From Nocardia testacea NBRC 100365 (GTDB lineage: Bacteria > Actinomycetota > Actinomycetes > Mycobacteriales > Mycobacteriaceae): DNA of 64,000 bases. Positions 16,031 to 24,419 of this stretch are shown in pieces (positions within the stretch are counted from its first letter, which is position 1; each line of letters opens with the position of its first letter). The notes under the pieces are model-generated. The model made no database searches and had not been told where the DNA came from. It saw nothing but the letters and a program-made list of their open reading frames with translations. A program made the translations under genes and the position numbers. The stretch is from positions 1 through 64,000 of the forward strand of contig NZ_BAGJ01000043.1 of NCBI RefSeq assembly GCF_000308775.1, written 5' to 3'.

Positions 16031-16045
16031 GAGAATAACGTTCTC
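16031..16045. promoter_or_regulatory. 15-bp palindromic operator, site 3 (thioesterase promoter)
   Basis: GAGAATAACGTTCTC, one base off the perfect palindrome, begins two bases after the tetR stop and lies 32 bases upstream of the thioesterase ATG. It is followed by CAAATCA and another GAGAA half-site. It gives the thioesterase-dehydrogenase-SnoaL unit its own regulated promoter. Confidence 0.72.
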
Positions 16046-16076
16046 CAAATCAGAGAAACGGGCTTACACTCGCTGT

Positions 16077-16928
16077 ATGCCCGATCTCTGGACCGACCTT
16101 CTCGCCTGCATGGACCTGCGCCTGCGGCCGACCGCGCCACAGGCCGGTGACGACGACGCGCCCGCCCCCGACCCACAGGCCACCCTGTCGGTGTTCGAGG
16201 GCCCCAATCAAGAACTCGAGTATCACCGTCTGTTCGGCGGCCAGCTGCTGGCGCAGTTCCTGCGCGCGGCGGTGTTCGCCTGCCCGGACAAGACGGTGAA
16301 ATCCGTACATGTGATCTTCGCGCGCGAAGGTAAGAGCGATGCCCCGGTGTACTACGTGGTGCAGCCGCAGCACCGCGGCCGCTCCTTCGCGACCTTCACC
16401 ATCGTGGCGCGGCAGAAGGGCGATGTGATCGCCACCGCGCTGGTTTCCATGACCGCGATGGAGGAGGGCCGGCAGAGCCAGGAGATCGCGGCGCCGTCGC
16501 CGCTGCCGGGACCCGAGCACCGGATCGAGATCGGGCTCATCCCGTGGGAGACCCGCTCGCTGACCGATCTGAGCGACAAATCGGTGGGCCCCGCCGAATA
16601 CGAATTGTGGATGCGCACCCCCGAGGTGGGGCCCGAACTCGCCCCCGGGCTGGTGGCCTACGCGACCGATCTGAACGTGATCGGTACGGTGCTGCGCCAG
16701 GTCGACGGATTCGAGCACAGCGGCAACGGCACCGAATTCACCTCGGCCACCACCTCGCACACCCTCTGGTTCCACCGGCCGTTCCGCTGCGACGACTGGC
16801 TGCTGCTACGGCACCACGGCACGGTGCTGGCCCACGGCCGCGCCTACGGGCGCGGTGACGTCCTCACCGCCGACGGCACCCTGGTGGCCTCGTTCGCGCA
16901 GGAAGCCCTCCTGCGCTTCCGTCCCTGA
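16077..16928 (+). CDS. acyl-CoA thioesterase II (TesB-like, double hotdog)
   Basis: Hydrolyses acyl-CoA to free acid and CoA. The 283-residue length fits TesB. The first hotdog domain has LFGGQLLAQFLRAAVFAC, SVHVIFAREG and HRGRSFATFTIVARQKGD, close to the TesB pattern FGGQ...HSLH-F-x-x-G...RDGRSF. The second domain carries TSHTLWFHRPFRCDDWLLL with the usual W-F-H-R-P-F motif. It is under operator site 3 and is followed by the DapB-like gene after 39 bases. Such enzymes relieve CoA trapping or release a dead-end acid in catabolic pathways. Confidence 0.9.
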   Translation: MPDLWTDLLACMDLRLRPTAPQAGDDDAPAPDPQATLSVFEGPNQELEYHRLFGGQLLAQFLRAAVFACPDKTVKSVHVIFAREGKSDAPVYYVVQPQHRGRSFATFTIVARQKGDVIATALVSMTAMEEGRQSQEIAAPSPLPGPEHRIEIGLIPWETRSLTDLSDKSVGPAEYELWMRTPEVGPELAPGLVAYATDLNVIGTVLRQVDGFEHSGNGTEFTSATTSHTLWFHRPFRCDDWLLLRHHGTVLAHGRAYGRGDVLTADGTLVASFAQEALLRFRP

Positions 16929-16967
16929 CCGGCCTCCGGCGACCAGCCCACCCCCCACGGAGAACCG

Positions 16968-18050
16968 ATGGACCCCAGTACCCTCACCTCCCCCGCCGCC
17001 CGCGACTCCGGCGGCCCGTACCGGGTGGCCCAATGGGCCACCGGCACCATCGGCCGCCGCGCCCTGCGCGCGGTCATCGCGCATCCGGATCTCGAACTGG
17101 CCGCGCTGTACTCGCAGTCGCCGGACAAACAAGGACGTGACGCCGCCGAACTCTGCGGTCTGGACACACCGACCGGAATCCGGGCGGCCGCCGATCTCGA
17201 ACAGATCCTGGCGCGGCGCCCCGACTGCGTGCTCTACATGCCGCGGACCTGCGATATCGACGAGGTGTGCGCGATCCTGGCCGCGGGCACGAATATCGTC
17301 ACCACCGTCGGCCTCTTCCATCATCCGCCCAGTATGGATCCCGGGGTCCGGGCCCGGGTGGAGGCGGCCTGCGCGGCCGGCGCCACCTCGATCCACAGCA
17401 CCGGGAGCAGCCCGGGATTCATCACCGAGGCGGTACCGCTGGTACTCACCTCGATCCAGCGCCGGCTCGACTCCCTGGCCATCGAGGAATACGCCGACCT
17501 GTCACAACGGAATTCGCCGGGCATTCTGTTCGACGTCATGGGTTTCGGCGGCCCCCCGGCCGATTCCGCGCGCGCTCGGCTGGACCATCTGCGCGCGGGG
17601 TTCGGACCGTCGCTGCGGTTGCTCGCCGACGGGATCGGCCTGCCCCTCGACGAGGTCACCGCGGCGGGTGAGGTCGCCACCGCGGGGCATACGTTCGAGA
17701 TCGCGGCCGGCACCATCGAGAAAGGCACGGTGGCGGCCCAGCGCATCACGATCGCCGGACGGCGCGCCGGGCACACCGTCGTATCCTTCCGGGCAGTCTG
17801 GCATTGCGGCGCCGACGCCGAAACGGGTTGGGACATCCGCCCGACCGGCTGGCATCTGTCGGTACACGGGGACGCTCCGCTCGAGATCGATATGGTGTTC
17901 CCCTTCCCGCTCGCGGAGATGGCCGAACACTCCCCCTCCTATACCGCCAACCGCGCGGTCAACGCCGTCGCGCCCGTCTGCGCGGCGCCGCCGGGTATCC
18001 GCACGGTCCTCGACCTACCGGCCATCACCGCCGACCTGGGACGACGATGA
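16968..18050 (+). CDS. DapB-like NAD(P)-dependent dehydrogenase/reductase
   Basis: A 360-residue protein with an N-terminal Rossmann fold (YRVAQWATGTIGRRALRAVI, glycine motif G-T-I-G-R) and the dihydrodipicolinate-reductase-type second half, including STGSSPGFITEAVP. Proteins of this group are often annotated as dihydrodipicolinate reductase but are longer than DapB and do not belong to lysine synthesis. 2,4-diaminopentanoate dehydrogenase is a known relative. Its stop overlaps the next start by ATGA. In this setting it probably oxidises or reduces a pathway intermediate with NAD(P). The substrate is unknown. Confidence 0.8.
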   Translation: MDPSTLTSPAARDSGGPYRVAQWATGTIGRRALRAVIAHPDLELAALYSQSPDKQGRDAAELCGLDTPTGIRAAADLEQILARRPDCVLYMPRTCDIDEVCAILAAGTNIVTTVGLFHHPPSMDPGVRARVEAACAAGATSIHSTGSSPGFITEAVPLVLTSIQRRLDSLAIEEYADLSQRNSPGILFDVMGFGGPPADSARARLDHLRAGFGPSLRLLADGIGLPLDEVTAAGEVATAGHTFEIAAGTIEKGTVAAQRITIAGRRAGHTVVSFRAVWHCGADAETGWDIRPTGWHLSVHGDAPLEIDMVFPFPLAEMAEHSPSYTANRAVNAVAPVCAAPPGIRTVLDLPAITADLGRR

Positions 18051-18457
18051 ACGACCACGAAGCACTGCGCACGCTCAAAGCACGCTATTTCCGGTTGATG
18101 GACACCAAGGACTGGACCGGGTTGCGCGCGCTGTTCTGTGACGACGTCGTCATCGACCTCGCCGGGTCGGGTGGCGAGGTGATCACCGGGGCCGACGAGT
18201 TCCTCACCTTCCTCACCGCCCGCATCGGCGACGCGCTGACCATCCACCACGGGCACTCACCCGAGATCGATGTATTGACCGAGACGACGGCACAGGGCAT
18301 CTGGGCGCTGGAGGACCGGCTGATCTGGCCGGACGGAACGCGCGTCCACGGTTTCGGGCACTATCACGAGACCTACGCCAAGGTCGACGGCGAATGGCGC
18401 ATCCGGACCCAGCGGCTGACCCGGCTCCACACGGACTACCGGCCCGCGGGTGGCTGA
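18047..18457 (+). CDS. SnoaL-like / NTF2-fold protein
   Basis: A 136-residue SnoaL-like protein beginning MNDHEALRTLKARYFRLMDTKDW, a standard opening of the family, with FCDDVVIDLAGSGG and the final GEWRIRTQRLTRL strand. It starts inside the stop of the DapB-like gene (ATGA), so the two are coupled. A small-molecule isomerase, dehydratase or hydrolase role in the same pathway is likely but unspecified. The 3' end overlaps the convergent Sel1-type gene by 22 bases. Confidence 0.85.
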   Translation: MNDHEALRTLKARYFRLMDTKDWTGLRALFCDDVVIDLAGSGGEVITGADEFLTFLTARIGDALTIHHGHSPEIDVLTETTAQGIWALEDRLIWPDGTRVHGFGHYHETYAKVDGEWRIRTQRLTRLHTDYRPAGG

Positions 18458-18918
18458 TACCGAGGACAGCAGGCCGAATCCCGAGTCCGTACGCGAGATC
18501 GAGGTCCGCGAACCGGGCCGCCGCTGGTCGGGTTCGCGCTCCGTGGATCGCCGGGGCGGATCCCCGCCACGGCACGCCGTAACCAGATCTCGGCCTCCTC
18601 GGCGCTGCCCCGCGCCTTCAGGAGACGCGCGACGGCATACATCGCGTGATGGTTGCCGGCGCCCACGGAACGCCGGAACCAGGCTTCGGCCTCACCGGTC
18701 TCGCCCCTGCCTTCCAGTACGACCGCGAGGTTGCACATCGCTGCACGACAGCCGGCGGCGACGGCGCGGCGAAACCATGTCTCGGCCGCCACGGTCTCTC
18801 CCCTGTCCGTGAGCAGGATCGCGAGATCGTTCATCGCCTCGGCGATGCCCGCCTCCGCCGCACGGCGGATCCGGGTTTCGGTATCGATCGCCCCGTCACG
18901 GTTCTCCAGCAGCACCAT
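18436..18918 (-). CDS. Sel1/TPR-like repeat protein
   Basis: A 160-residue protein with at least three helical repeats of about 36 residues. Each has the pattern A-M-x-N/Y-L/V-A-x-L-L/V-x-x-R-G-x-x-x-x-A-E-x-W-F/L-R-R-A/S-V (about residues 20-55, 56-91 and 92-125), typical of Sel1-like or TPR repeats used for protein contact. The last 35 residues are basic and low in complexity and overlap the end of the convergent SnoaL-like gene, so the true C-terminus may be poorly conserved. It has no clear partner in the window. Confidence 0.72.
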   Translation of the reverse strand: MVLLENRDGAIDTETRIRRAAEAGIAEAMNDLAILLTDRGETVAAETWFRRAVAAGCRAAMCNLAVVLEGRGETGEAEAWFRRSVGAGNHHAMYAVARLLKARGSAEEAEIWLRRAVAGIRPGDPRSANPTSGGPVRGPRSRVRTRDSACCPRYQPPAGR

Positions 18919-19135
18919 GAGTCCCCCTCATCGTGGTCTCGCCTGCGTCGGCCGCGCGGCGGTGGCGTCGCCCGCCGGGCATGGACCGGCTGTTCGGCTC
19001 CGACACAGACCTATGGTGCCGGAGCACTACGACAAGCTCTGTCCCCGCGCGGGAATCCGGAGTGCGCCGACCATCGGTTCACCGGATAAGCGCGGGCACG
19101 CACGAGGGTGGGGCGTGGCCTGCTTTTCGCACAGA

Positions 19136-20053
19136 TCACTCGGTGGCAGGCCGGTACCCGTCACGGACCGGCCGCATCAGCTGATCGACGGCGGTATAGG
19201 GGTCGCATTCGCCCGCCCCCACCGCGTCGGCGAGGGCACCGAGTCCCGGATGGACGCGCAATCGGCTGTAGGCGAGGGAGAGGATCTGGACCCGCGCCCG
19301 GGCGGCACGGCGCTGCGTGGTATCGGTGCGATGGTGGGCGTCGACGGCGTCGACCAGTTCGGGAATACCGGTTCCGTTCGCCGCGACGGCCGTGAGAATC
19401 GGGACATCGGTTTCCGCGCGCAGTTCGCGAACCGTCCGCTCGGCGCCGTCACGATCGGCCTTGTTCACGACCAATAGGTCGGCGACCTCGAGCAGCCCCG
19501 CCTTCGCGGCCTGCACCGCGTCCCCGGCGCCCGGGGTGAGGACCACGACGGTGGGATCGGCCACGGCGGCGATCTCGATCTCGGACTGCCCGACGCCCAC
19601 CGATTCGATGACGATCAGATCGTAGGACAGCGCGGCCAGCAGCCGGATCGCCGCGGGTACTGCCGCCGACAGGCCGCCCAGGTGCCCGCGGGTGGCCATG
19701 GACCGGATCAGCACCTGCGGGTCGTCGATATGAGCGGCCATGCGGATACGGTCGCCCAGCAGCGCGCCGCCGCTGTACGGTGAGGACGGGTCGACGGCCA
19801 GTACGGCGACCCGGCGGCCCCGTGCGCGATAGGCGCTCACGACCGCCGCGATGGTGGTCGACTTACCGGCCCCGGGCGGGCCGGTGAACCCGACGACCCG
19901 GCCGGCGGCCGGTTCCAGCAACCGCAGCACCTCATCGCGCCGGCCCCCCTCGATCAGGGTGAGCAGACGCCCCGCCGCGCGCACCGAACCGGCGCGCGCG
20001 GCGGCGATCAGTTCCGCCGGGGACCTGCCCCCGGCGGTCCCGTCATCGCTCAC
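19136..20053 (-). CDS. meaB: MeaB/ArgK-type GTPase chaperone of B12-dependent acyl-CoA mutase
   Basis: G3E-family P-loop GTPase (305 residues) that loads and protects coenzyme B12 in acyl-CoA mutases. Visible are the P-loop GFTGPPGAGKSTT, the MeaB signature DPSSPYSGGALLGDRIRMAAH, ESVGVGQSE as the switch/Walker B region, and VVNKAD for guanine recognition. The GTG start at 20053 overlaps the stop of the thiolase gene (GTGA), so it is coexpressed with thiolase behind operator site 4. The only mutase genes in the window are 33 kb away (52506-54490). This suggests that a B12 step belongs to the same pathway. Confidence 0.92.
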   Translation of the reverse strand: MSDDGTAGGRSPAELIAAARAGSVRAAGRLLTLIEGGRRDEVLRLLEPAAGRVVGFTGPPGAGKSTTIAAVVSAYRARGRRVAVLAVDPSSPYSGGALLGDRIRMAAHIDDPQVLIRSMATRGHLGGLSAAVPAAIRLLAALSYDLIVIESVGVGQSEIEIAAVADPTVVVLTPGAGDAVQAAKAGLLEVADLLVVNKADRDGAERTVRELRAETDVPILTAVAANGTGIPELVDAVDAHHRTDTTQRRAARARVQILSLAYSRLRVHPGLGALADAVGAGECDPYTAVDQLMRPVRDGYRPATE

Positions 20054-21198
20054 GGCGCGGCGACCTCGAGCACCGTCGCCGAACCCATTCCCCCACCCGC
20101 GCACATGGCCACGATCGCCAGACCGCCACCGCGGCGGCGCAATTCGTGGACCGTGGTCACGATCATGCGCGCCCCGGTCGCCGCCACCGGATGCCCGAGC
20201 GAGCAGCCACTGCCGTTGACATTGACCAGGTCCGGGTCCAGGTCCAGGGCCCGCACGGCCGCGATCGGCACCGAGGCGAACGCCTCGTTGATCTCGAACA
20301 GTTTCACCTGCCCCAGTGCGATACCGGCTTTGCGCGCGGCTGCGGTGATCGCTTCGATCGGTGCCAGACCGGTATCGGCGGGGTCGACACCCACCGACGC
20401 CCAGGAACGGATGGTGGCCAGCGCCGGCAACCCCAGTTCATCACTGGCTACGGTGAGCAGTGCGGCCCCGTCGTTGGCGCCCGCCGCGTTACCCGCGGTG
20501 ATCGAGAACCCTTCGATCTCGGGATGCAGCACCTTCAGCGAGGCGAGCTTTTCCAAGGTGGTCGTCCGCCGCGGATGTTCGTCGACCGCGAACTGCCCGA
20601 ACGGCGTATCGATCGGGACCACCTCGGCGTCGAAACGTCCCTCGTCGATGGCCGCGATCGCGTTGCGGTGCGAACGCAGCGCCCAGGCGTCCAGATCCTC
20701 CCGGGAGATACCGGATTTCACCGCGGTGTTCCAGCCCACGGTGATCGACATGTCCAGGTTCGGCGCATCCGGCCGGTCCGGATGCGACGGTGAGGTCCAC
20801 GGATCGGCCCACTCGTCGGGCCCCACCCGGAACCGCGCCCTGGGCGCGGTGGAATCGGCATTGACTCCGCCGGCCAGCACCAGCCGATCCATTCCGGCGC
20901 GGATACCGGCCGCTGCCGTCTGCACCGCCGCCATACCCGCCGCGCAGTGGCGGTTGTGCGCCAGGCCCGGCACCCCGGTGAGACCGGCGGTGATCGCCGC
21001 GTGCCGGGCGATCACCCCGCCGCCGTAGCGCCCCTCGCCCAGCACGAGATCGTCGATGGGCGCGTCGGTCTCCAGCTGTTCGGTCGTCGCCTCGACCACG
21101 TGATGGGCCAGGTCGAAGGCGGTGGTTTCACGCAGCGTGCCCTTGACGGCGGTCCCGATCGGGGTACGCAGCGCGGATACGATCACGGCTTCAGGCAT
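20050..21198 (-). CDS. acetyl-CoA C-acyltransferase (thiolase, FadA-like)
   Basis: Thiolytic cleavage of a 3-ketoacyl-CoA (382 residues). The active-site cysteine is in NRHCAAGMAAV. GNAAGANDGAALL, the C-terminal GSGCSLGHPVAATGARM with its catalytic His, and MCAGGGMGSATVLE with the second Cys are all present, so the enzyme should be active. The start is the ATG at 21198 with GGAGAG upstream; readings beyond it have no signal. It diverges from the SDR gene, sharing operator site 4, and overlaps meaB. It presumably completes a beta-oxidation round. Confidence 0.93.
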   Translation of the reverse strand: MPEAVIVSALRTPIGTAVKGTLRETTAFDLAHHVVEATTEQLETDAPIDDLVLGEGRYGGGVIARHAAITAGLTGVPGLAHNRHCAAGMAAVQTAAAGIRAGMDRLVLAGGVNADSTAPRARFRVGPDEWADPWTSPSHPDRPDAPNLDMSITVGWNTAVKSGISREDLDAWALRSHRNAIAAIDEGRFDAEVVPIDTPFGQFAVDEHPRRTTTLEKLASLKVLHPEIEGFSITAGNAAGANDGAALLTVASDELGLPALATIRSWASVGVDPADTGLAPIEAITAAARKAGIALGQVKLFEINEAFASVPIAAVRALDLDPDLVNVNGSGCSLGHPVAATGARMIVTTVHELRRRGGGLAIVAMCAGGGMGSATVLEVAAP

Positions 21199-21245
21199 CA
21201 GCTCTCTCCAGTTTCCCCCACGTCGACGATCTTGCCGATATACAT

Positions 21246-21260
21246 GAGAATAGTATTCTC
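21246..21260. promoter_or_regulatory. 15-bp palindromic operator, site 4 (thiolase-meaB / SDR)
   Basis: GAGAATAGTATTCTC in the 100-base divergent gap between the thiolase (start 21198) and SDR (start 21299) genes. A perfect palindrome in the arms, followed seven bases later by a GAGAG half-site. One bound dimer could control both directions. Confidence 0.8.
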
Positions 21261-21298
21261 TCAATCCGAGAGCGATAATCGCAAGAGAGGGTAGCGTC

Positions 21299-22063
21299 AT
21301 GCAGATCGAGGGAAGTTCGGCGATTGTCGTCGGCGGCACGGGCGGACTGGGCGAGGCCACGGTCCGGCGGTTGCACGCGGCCGGCGCCAAGGTCGTGGTG
21401 GCCGACGTCGCCGACGACAAGGGCAAGGAACTGTCCGAAGAGCTCGGTATCCGCTATGTGCACACCGACGCCACCAGCGAGGAATCGGTACAGGCCGCCG
21501 TCGAAGAGGCGCAATCCCTGGGGCCGCTGCGTATCTCGGTCGACACCCACGGCGGACCCGCCAGCGGCGGGCGCCTGGTCGGCAAGGACGGCAGCCCCCT
21601 CCCGCTCGACGGATTCCGCACCACCATCGAGTTCTATTTGATCGCGGTGTTCAACGTGATGCGCCTGTCCGCCGCCGCGATCGCCCGATCCGAACCCACC
21701 GAAGAAGGTTCGCGCGGTGTCATCGTCAACACCGCCTCGGTCGCCGGATACGAGGGACAGATCGGTCAGCTGCCCTACTCCGCGGCCAAGGGCGGTGTGA
21801 TCGGAATGACCCTGGTCGCGGCCCGAGATCTGTCCCCGCTCGGTATCCGGGTGGTGACCATCGCCCCGGGCACGTTCAATACCCCCGCCTACGGCAAAGC
21901 CGCGGACCAGCTCGAACAGTACTGGTCGCCGCAGATCCCGTTCCCGAAACGGATGGGCCGCTCGCCGGAGTACGGGCAGCTGGTGCAGTCGATCGTGGAG
22001 AACGACTATCTCAACGGCGAGGTCATCCGCCTCGACGGCGGCCTGCGGTTCCCCCCGAAGTGA
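21299..22063 (+). CDS. short-chain dehydrogenase, 3-hydroxyacyl-CoA dehydrogenase type II (HSD10)-like
   Basis: A 254-residue classical SDR that probably oxidises a 3-hydroxyacyl-CoA with NAD+. The cofactor motif is GGTGGLGEATVRRL (about residues 12-25) with the acidic end AKVVVADVADD, which favours NAD. Catalytic Ser, Tyr and Lys lie in NTASVAGYEGQIGQLPYSAAKGG. The C-terminal half (IAPGTFNTPAYG and FPKRMGRSPEYGQLVQSI) is close to the HSD17B10-like group. It is transcribed away from thiolase under operator site 4, so the hydroxyacyl and ketoacyl steps are coregulated. Confidence 0.9.
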   Translation: MQIEGSSAIVVGGTGGLGEATVRRLHAAGAKVVVADVADDKGKELSEELGIRYVHTDATSEESVQAAVEEAQSLGPLRISVDTHGGPASGGRLVGKDGSPLPLDGFRTTIEFYLIAVFNVMRLSAAAIARSEPTEEGSRGVIVNTASVAGYEGQIGQLPYSAAKGGVIGMTLVAARDLSPLGIRVVTIAPGTFNTPAYGKAADQLEQYWSPQIPFPKRMGRSPEYGQLVQSIVENDYLNGEVIRLDGGLRFPPK

Positions 22064-22317
22064 ACGAGCCGGCCGAACCGGGCGGTGCGGCGTCCGGACC
22101 GGGACTGTCGGCGTCCTCCGCTGCGCGATTCCCGGCGACGGACGGCCGCGACGCGGACTCCGGACCGGCCGCGCGCACCGGCAGCGATACCCACCGCCTC
22201 GGCGGCGGGTTTCCCTGCCAGGAAAGGTCGCCGTCGAACGCCTCTATCTCGGCCCGGCCGCCGACCTGCGGCCGGATAATATCGCGGTGAACTGCTCGAG
22301 CCCGTCCCGGGTTGTCC

Positions 22318-22452
22318 TCACCGAAGGCCGGCCTCCGCGGCTTTTCCGGCCCGGGACCGGAGTTCGGGTGCAGGGTAGCGGCACTCCATTCCCGACCACA
22401 GGAGGAAATAGGCTTCGCAGCACCGTATTTCACCGGCTAGGGTGGTGAACAT
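22318..22452 (-). CDS. possible 44-residue ORF in an otherwise empty gap
   Basis: In the 409-base gap 22064-22472 the only coding-like stretch I see is this short minus-strand frame starting MFTTLAGEIRCCEAYFLLW and ending in AGKAAEAGLR. The Ala/Arg/Leu-rich end looks like real coding sequence, possibly the remains of a longer gene. No ribosome-binding site is convincing and no family is recognised. The rest of the gap shows no feature. Confidence 0.2.
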   Translation of the reverse strand: MFTTLAGEIRCCEAYFLLWSGMECRYPAPELRSRAGKAAEAGLR

Positions 22453-22472
22453 ACAGCCGGGAAGCGGCGGGG

Positions 22473-22862
22473 GTGCTGATGCTGACCTATTCAGTCATGT
22501 TTCTCTATGTGCTCGCGACCGTGTCTCCCGTCCTCACGCTGACCGAAGATCTGGGTGAGCGCGGGTGGTGGGGCGCGCTGGGAGGTTTCCTGATCGTTGT
22601 GGCCTGGCTCGGCGGGCTCCTTCTCATAGCGCTGCTGGGCATGGCCTGGGACGAAGCGCGGGAAAAGCGCAAGAAGGCCGAACAAAGGAAGCAGCGGGAG
22701 GAGCGACAGCGTCGGCGCGCGGCGGACAAGCGGGCCTGGGAAGCCGAACACCCGGGCTCGAAGTACCCCTGGGACAGTCACGACCGGGGCGGGAGCTACG
22801 GCGGAGGCTCCGGCGGATACAGCGGCTGCGGGGGCGGCGACAGTGGTGGCGGCGGCGACTGA
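22473..22862 (+). CDS. small membrane protein with charged coil and glycine-rich tail
   Basis: About 129 residues from the GTG at 22473 (an ATG six bases later is equally possible). Two transmembrane segments (about 5-22 and 33-57) are followed by a highly charged helix, EAREKRKKAEQRKQREERQR, then a Gly/Ser-rich tail with single Cys (GGGSGGYSGCGGGDSGGGG). The general look is that of small TPM-less membrane proteins with a Gly-rich cytoplasmic end. No family is recognised and neither neighbour gives a functional clue. Confidence 0.65.
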   Translation: MLMLTYSVMFLYVLATVSPVLTLTEDLGERGWWGALGGFLIVVAWLGGLLLIALLGMAWDEAREKRKKAEQRKQREERQRRRAADKRAWEAEHPGSKYPWDSHDRGGSYGGGSGGYSGCGGGDSGGGGD

Positions 22863-23044
22863 TCAGCCCGTGCGGGACAGCGGTAGGCGCACCGGGTCAT
22901 GACGGCGAACGCCGGCCCGAGCGTTTCCACGGTCGACCTCCGTCGCCTGGGAGAACGTCTGACAGCGCGGGTATTCGGAGACGGACGGCGATGAGCCGCC
23001 CGCTGCTCATGACCACCGGGCGGTTCGCGAAATCGGTGGCGGAA

Positions 23045-23593
23045 TCACTCGCCGGACGGCCGATAGACGTCGTGGGAAGCGTCGAACACCAGACCGGTGG
23101 TATCGATGAAATCGGCCAATCGGTGCTCCGGCGCCTGGACGGTCACGCCCTTGAACTCGGCATCCACCACCACCCGCAGCCGGTCGATATCCGCCCAATC
23201 GTCCTCGTCGTTCACTTTGACCCGGTCCACCTCACACCAGCCCAGGTGGATCTCGAATCGCACCGTCGTTCCGGCCTGATGCAGCACCCGAATCCGCACA
23301 TAATCGAAATTGCTGTGTTCGCCGTCGAAGAGGTAGGCCTCGATCGGCTCGCCGAACTCCTCGCATTCGGCCCGGGCGCCTTCGAGTCCACGCCACGACG
23401 ACACGGTGAACGGGATCGACTCGATGTGGAATTCCACTCCGGATCTCCCGTCCGGGTAGCCGTCGAAGTAGACGCTCCACGTCAGTTCCGGAGCACCGGT
23501 CGCCCAGTTCTCCGCGAGAACCCCTTCCCAGGTCGATTCGGTGACCGGGCGGAATTCCGGCCACGGGTGGTGCTCGCAGGCTGGTGCGTCCAT
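23045..23593 (-). CDS. hypothetical protein, 182 residues
   Basis: A soluble acidic protein beginning MDAPACEHHPWPEFRPVT, rich in Trp and acidic residues (TWEGVLAENWATGAPELTWS, EVDRVKVNDEDDWADIDRL), with no signal peptide, membrane segment or recognised motif. It stands alone: 182 bases with no gene separate it from the membrane-protein gene and 57 bases from the hydratase. The codon use is that of a normal host gene. I do not recognise the family. Confidence 0.7.
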   Translation of the reverse strand: MDAPACEHHPWPEFRPVTESTWEGVLAENWATGAPELTWSVYFDGYPDGRSGVEFHIESIPFTVSSWRGLEGARAECEEFGEPIEAYLFDGEHSNFDYVRIRVLHQAGTTVRFEIHLGWCEVDRVKVNDEDDWADIDRLRVVVDAEFKGVTVQAPEHRLADFIDTTGLVFDASHDVYRPSGE

Positions 23594-23650
23594 CCGCTCA
23601 GCATAGAGACCGGAACCGACACGGCCACTGCGGTATTCGTCCCGCGGAAG

Positions 23651-24418
23651 CTACTTCTTCCCGGAGTTGAGCCGGGCGACCGTCGCCTGGAAATCGTCGG
23701 TCTGGAACGACTGGTACTCCGCGGTGGTGGCGTAGTCCAGAGTGGCCGCCACCGATTTCTCGAGCTGGATGTTCAAGACCCGCTTGGTCGCCTCCACCGC
23801 CTGCCGGGGCATTTCCGCGATCCGTTTCGCGCAGGCCAGCGCCTCGGCCAGCGGGTCGGACACCACATGGTTGGCCAGGCCCATCTCCCGCGCGCGTTCC
23901 GCCGGGATACGCGCGCCGGTGAGCGCGTACTCCTTGGCCAGCAGCAGACTGGTGTGCAGGGGCCAGGTCAGCGGACCGCCGTCGGCGGCCACCAGCCCGA
24001 CCTGGACATGTGGGTCGGCGAGATAGGCGGTTTCGGCGAGGTAGACGATATCGCTCAGTGAGACCAGGCTGCAGCCGAGACCGACGGCGGGACCGTTGAC
24101 CGCGGCGACCACCGGAACCCGGCAGCGCGCCATCCCGAGCACGATATCCCGGCCGTGCGCGATGGTCTTCTCCCGCAGCACCGTATCGCGGCCCAACTCC
24201 TCGAGGTAGGCGAAATCACCGCCCGCCGAGAATGCCTTACCGGCACCGGTGAGTACCGCCGCCCGGGCGTCGTAGTCCTCGGCCAGGCGCGGCCACAACC
24301 GGGCCAGCCCGGTGTGCAGCGCGTCGTCCACGGCATTGAGCGCGTCCGGGCGGTTGAGGGTGATGATTCGCAGCGGGCCGTCGGCGCGAACGTCGATTTC
24401 CGGTGGCATGTCGTACAT
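23651..24418 (-). CDS. enoyl-CoA hydratase/isomerase family protein
   Basis: A 255-residue crotonase-fold protein. Oxyanion-hole segments are FSAGGDFAYLEELG and NGPAVGLGCSLVSLSD. The ADPHVQVGLVAADGGPLTWP loop contains the position where classical hydratases carry the second catalytic glutamate; here the residue is Asp or absent (AADGG), which leaves hydratase versus isomerase activity open. It is the last gene of the minus-strand unit ligase, two acyl-CoA dehydrogenases, hydratase behind operator site 5, one base after the preceding stop. An ATG nine bases into the gene is an alternative start. Confidence 0.88.
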   Translation of the reverse strand: MYDMPPEIDVRADGPLRIITLNRPDALNAVDDALHTGLARLWPRLAEDYDARAAVLTGAGKAFSAGGDFAYLEELGRDTVLREKTIAHGRDIVLGMARCRVPVVAAVNGPAVGLGCSLVSLSDIVYLAETAYLADPHVQVGLVAADGGPLTWPLHTSLLLAKEYALTGARIPAERAREMGLANHVVSDPLAEALACAKRIAEMPRQAVEATKRVLNIQLEKSVAATLDYATTAEYQSFQTDDFQATVARLNSGKK

Positions 24419-24419
24419 T

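Noticed and set aside
22023..22433. Minus-strand frame of 136 codons beyond the SDR gene
   Set aside because: Low-complexity Arg/Pro/Gly composition, no ribosome site and partial overlap with the SDR gene.
22565..24061. Plus-strand frame of almost 500 codons
   Set aside because: It runs in another frame across the Gly-rich membrane protein and antisense to two genes with clear coding features.
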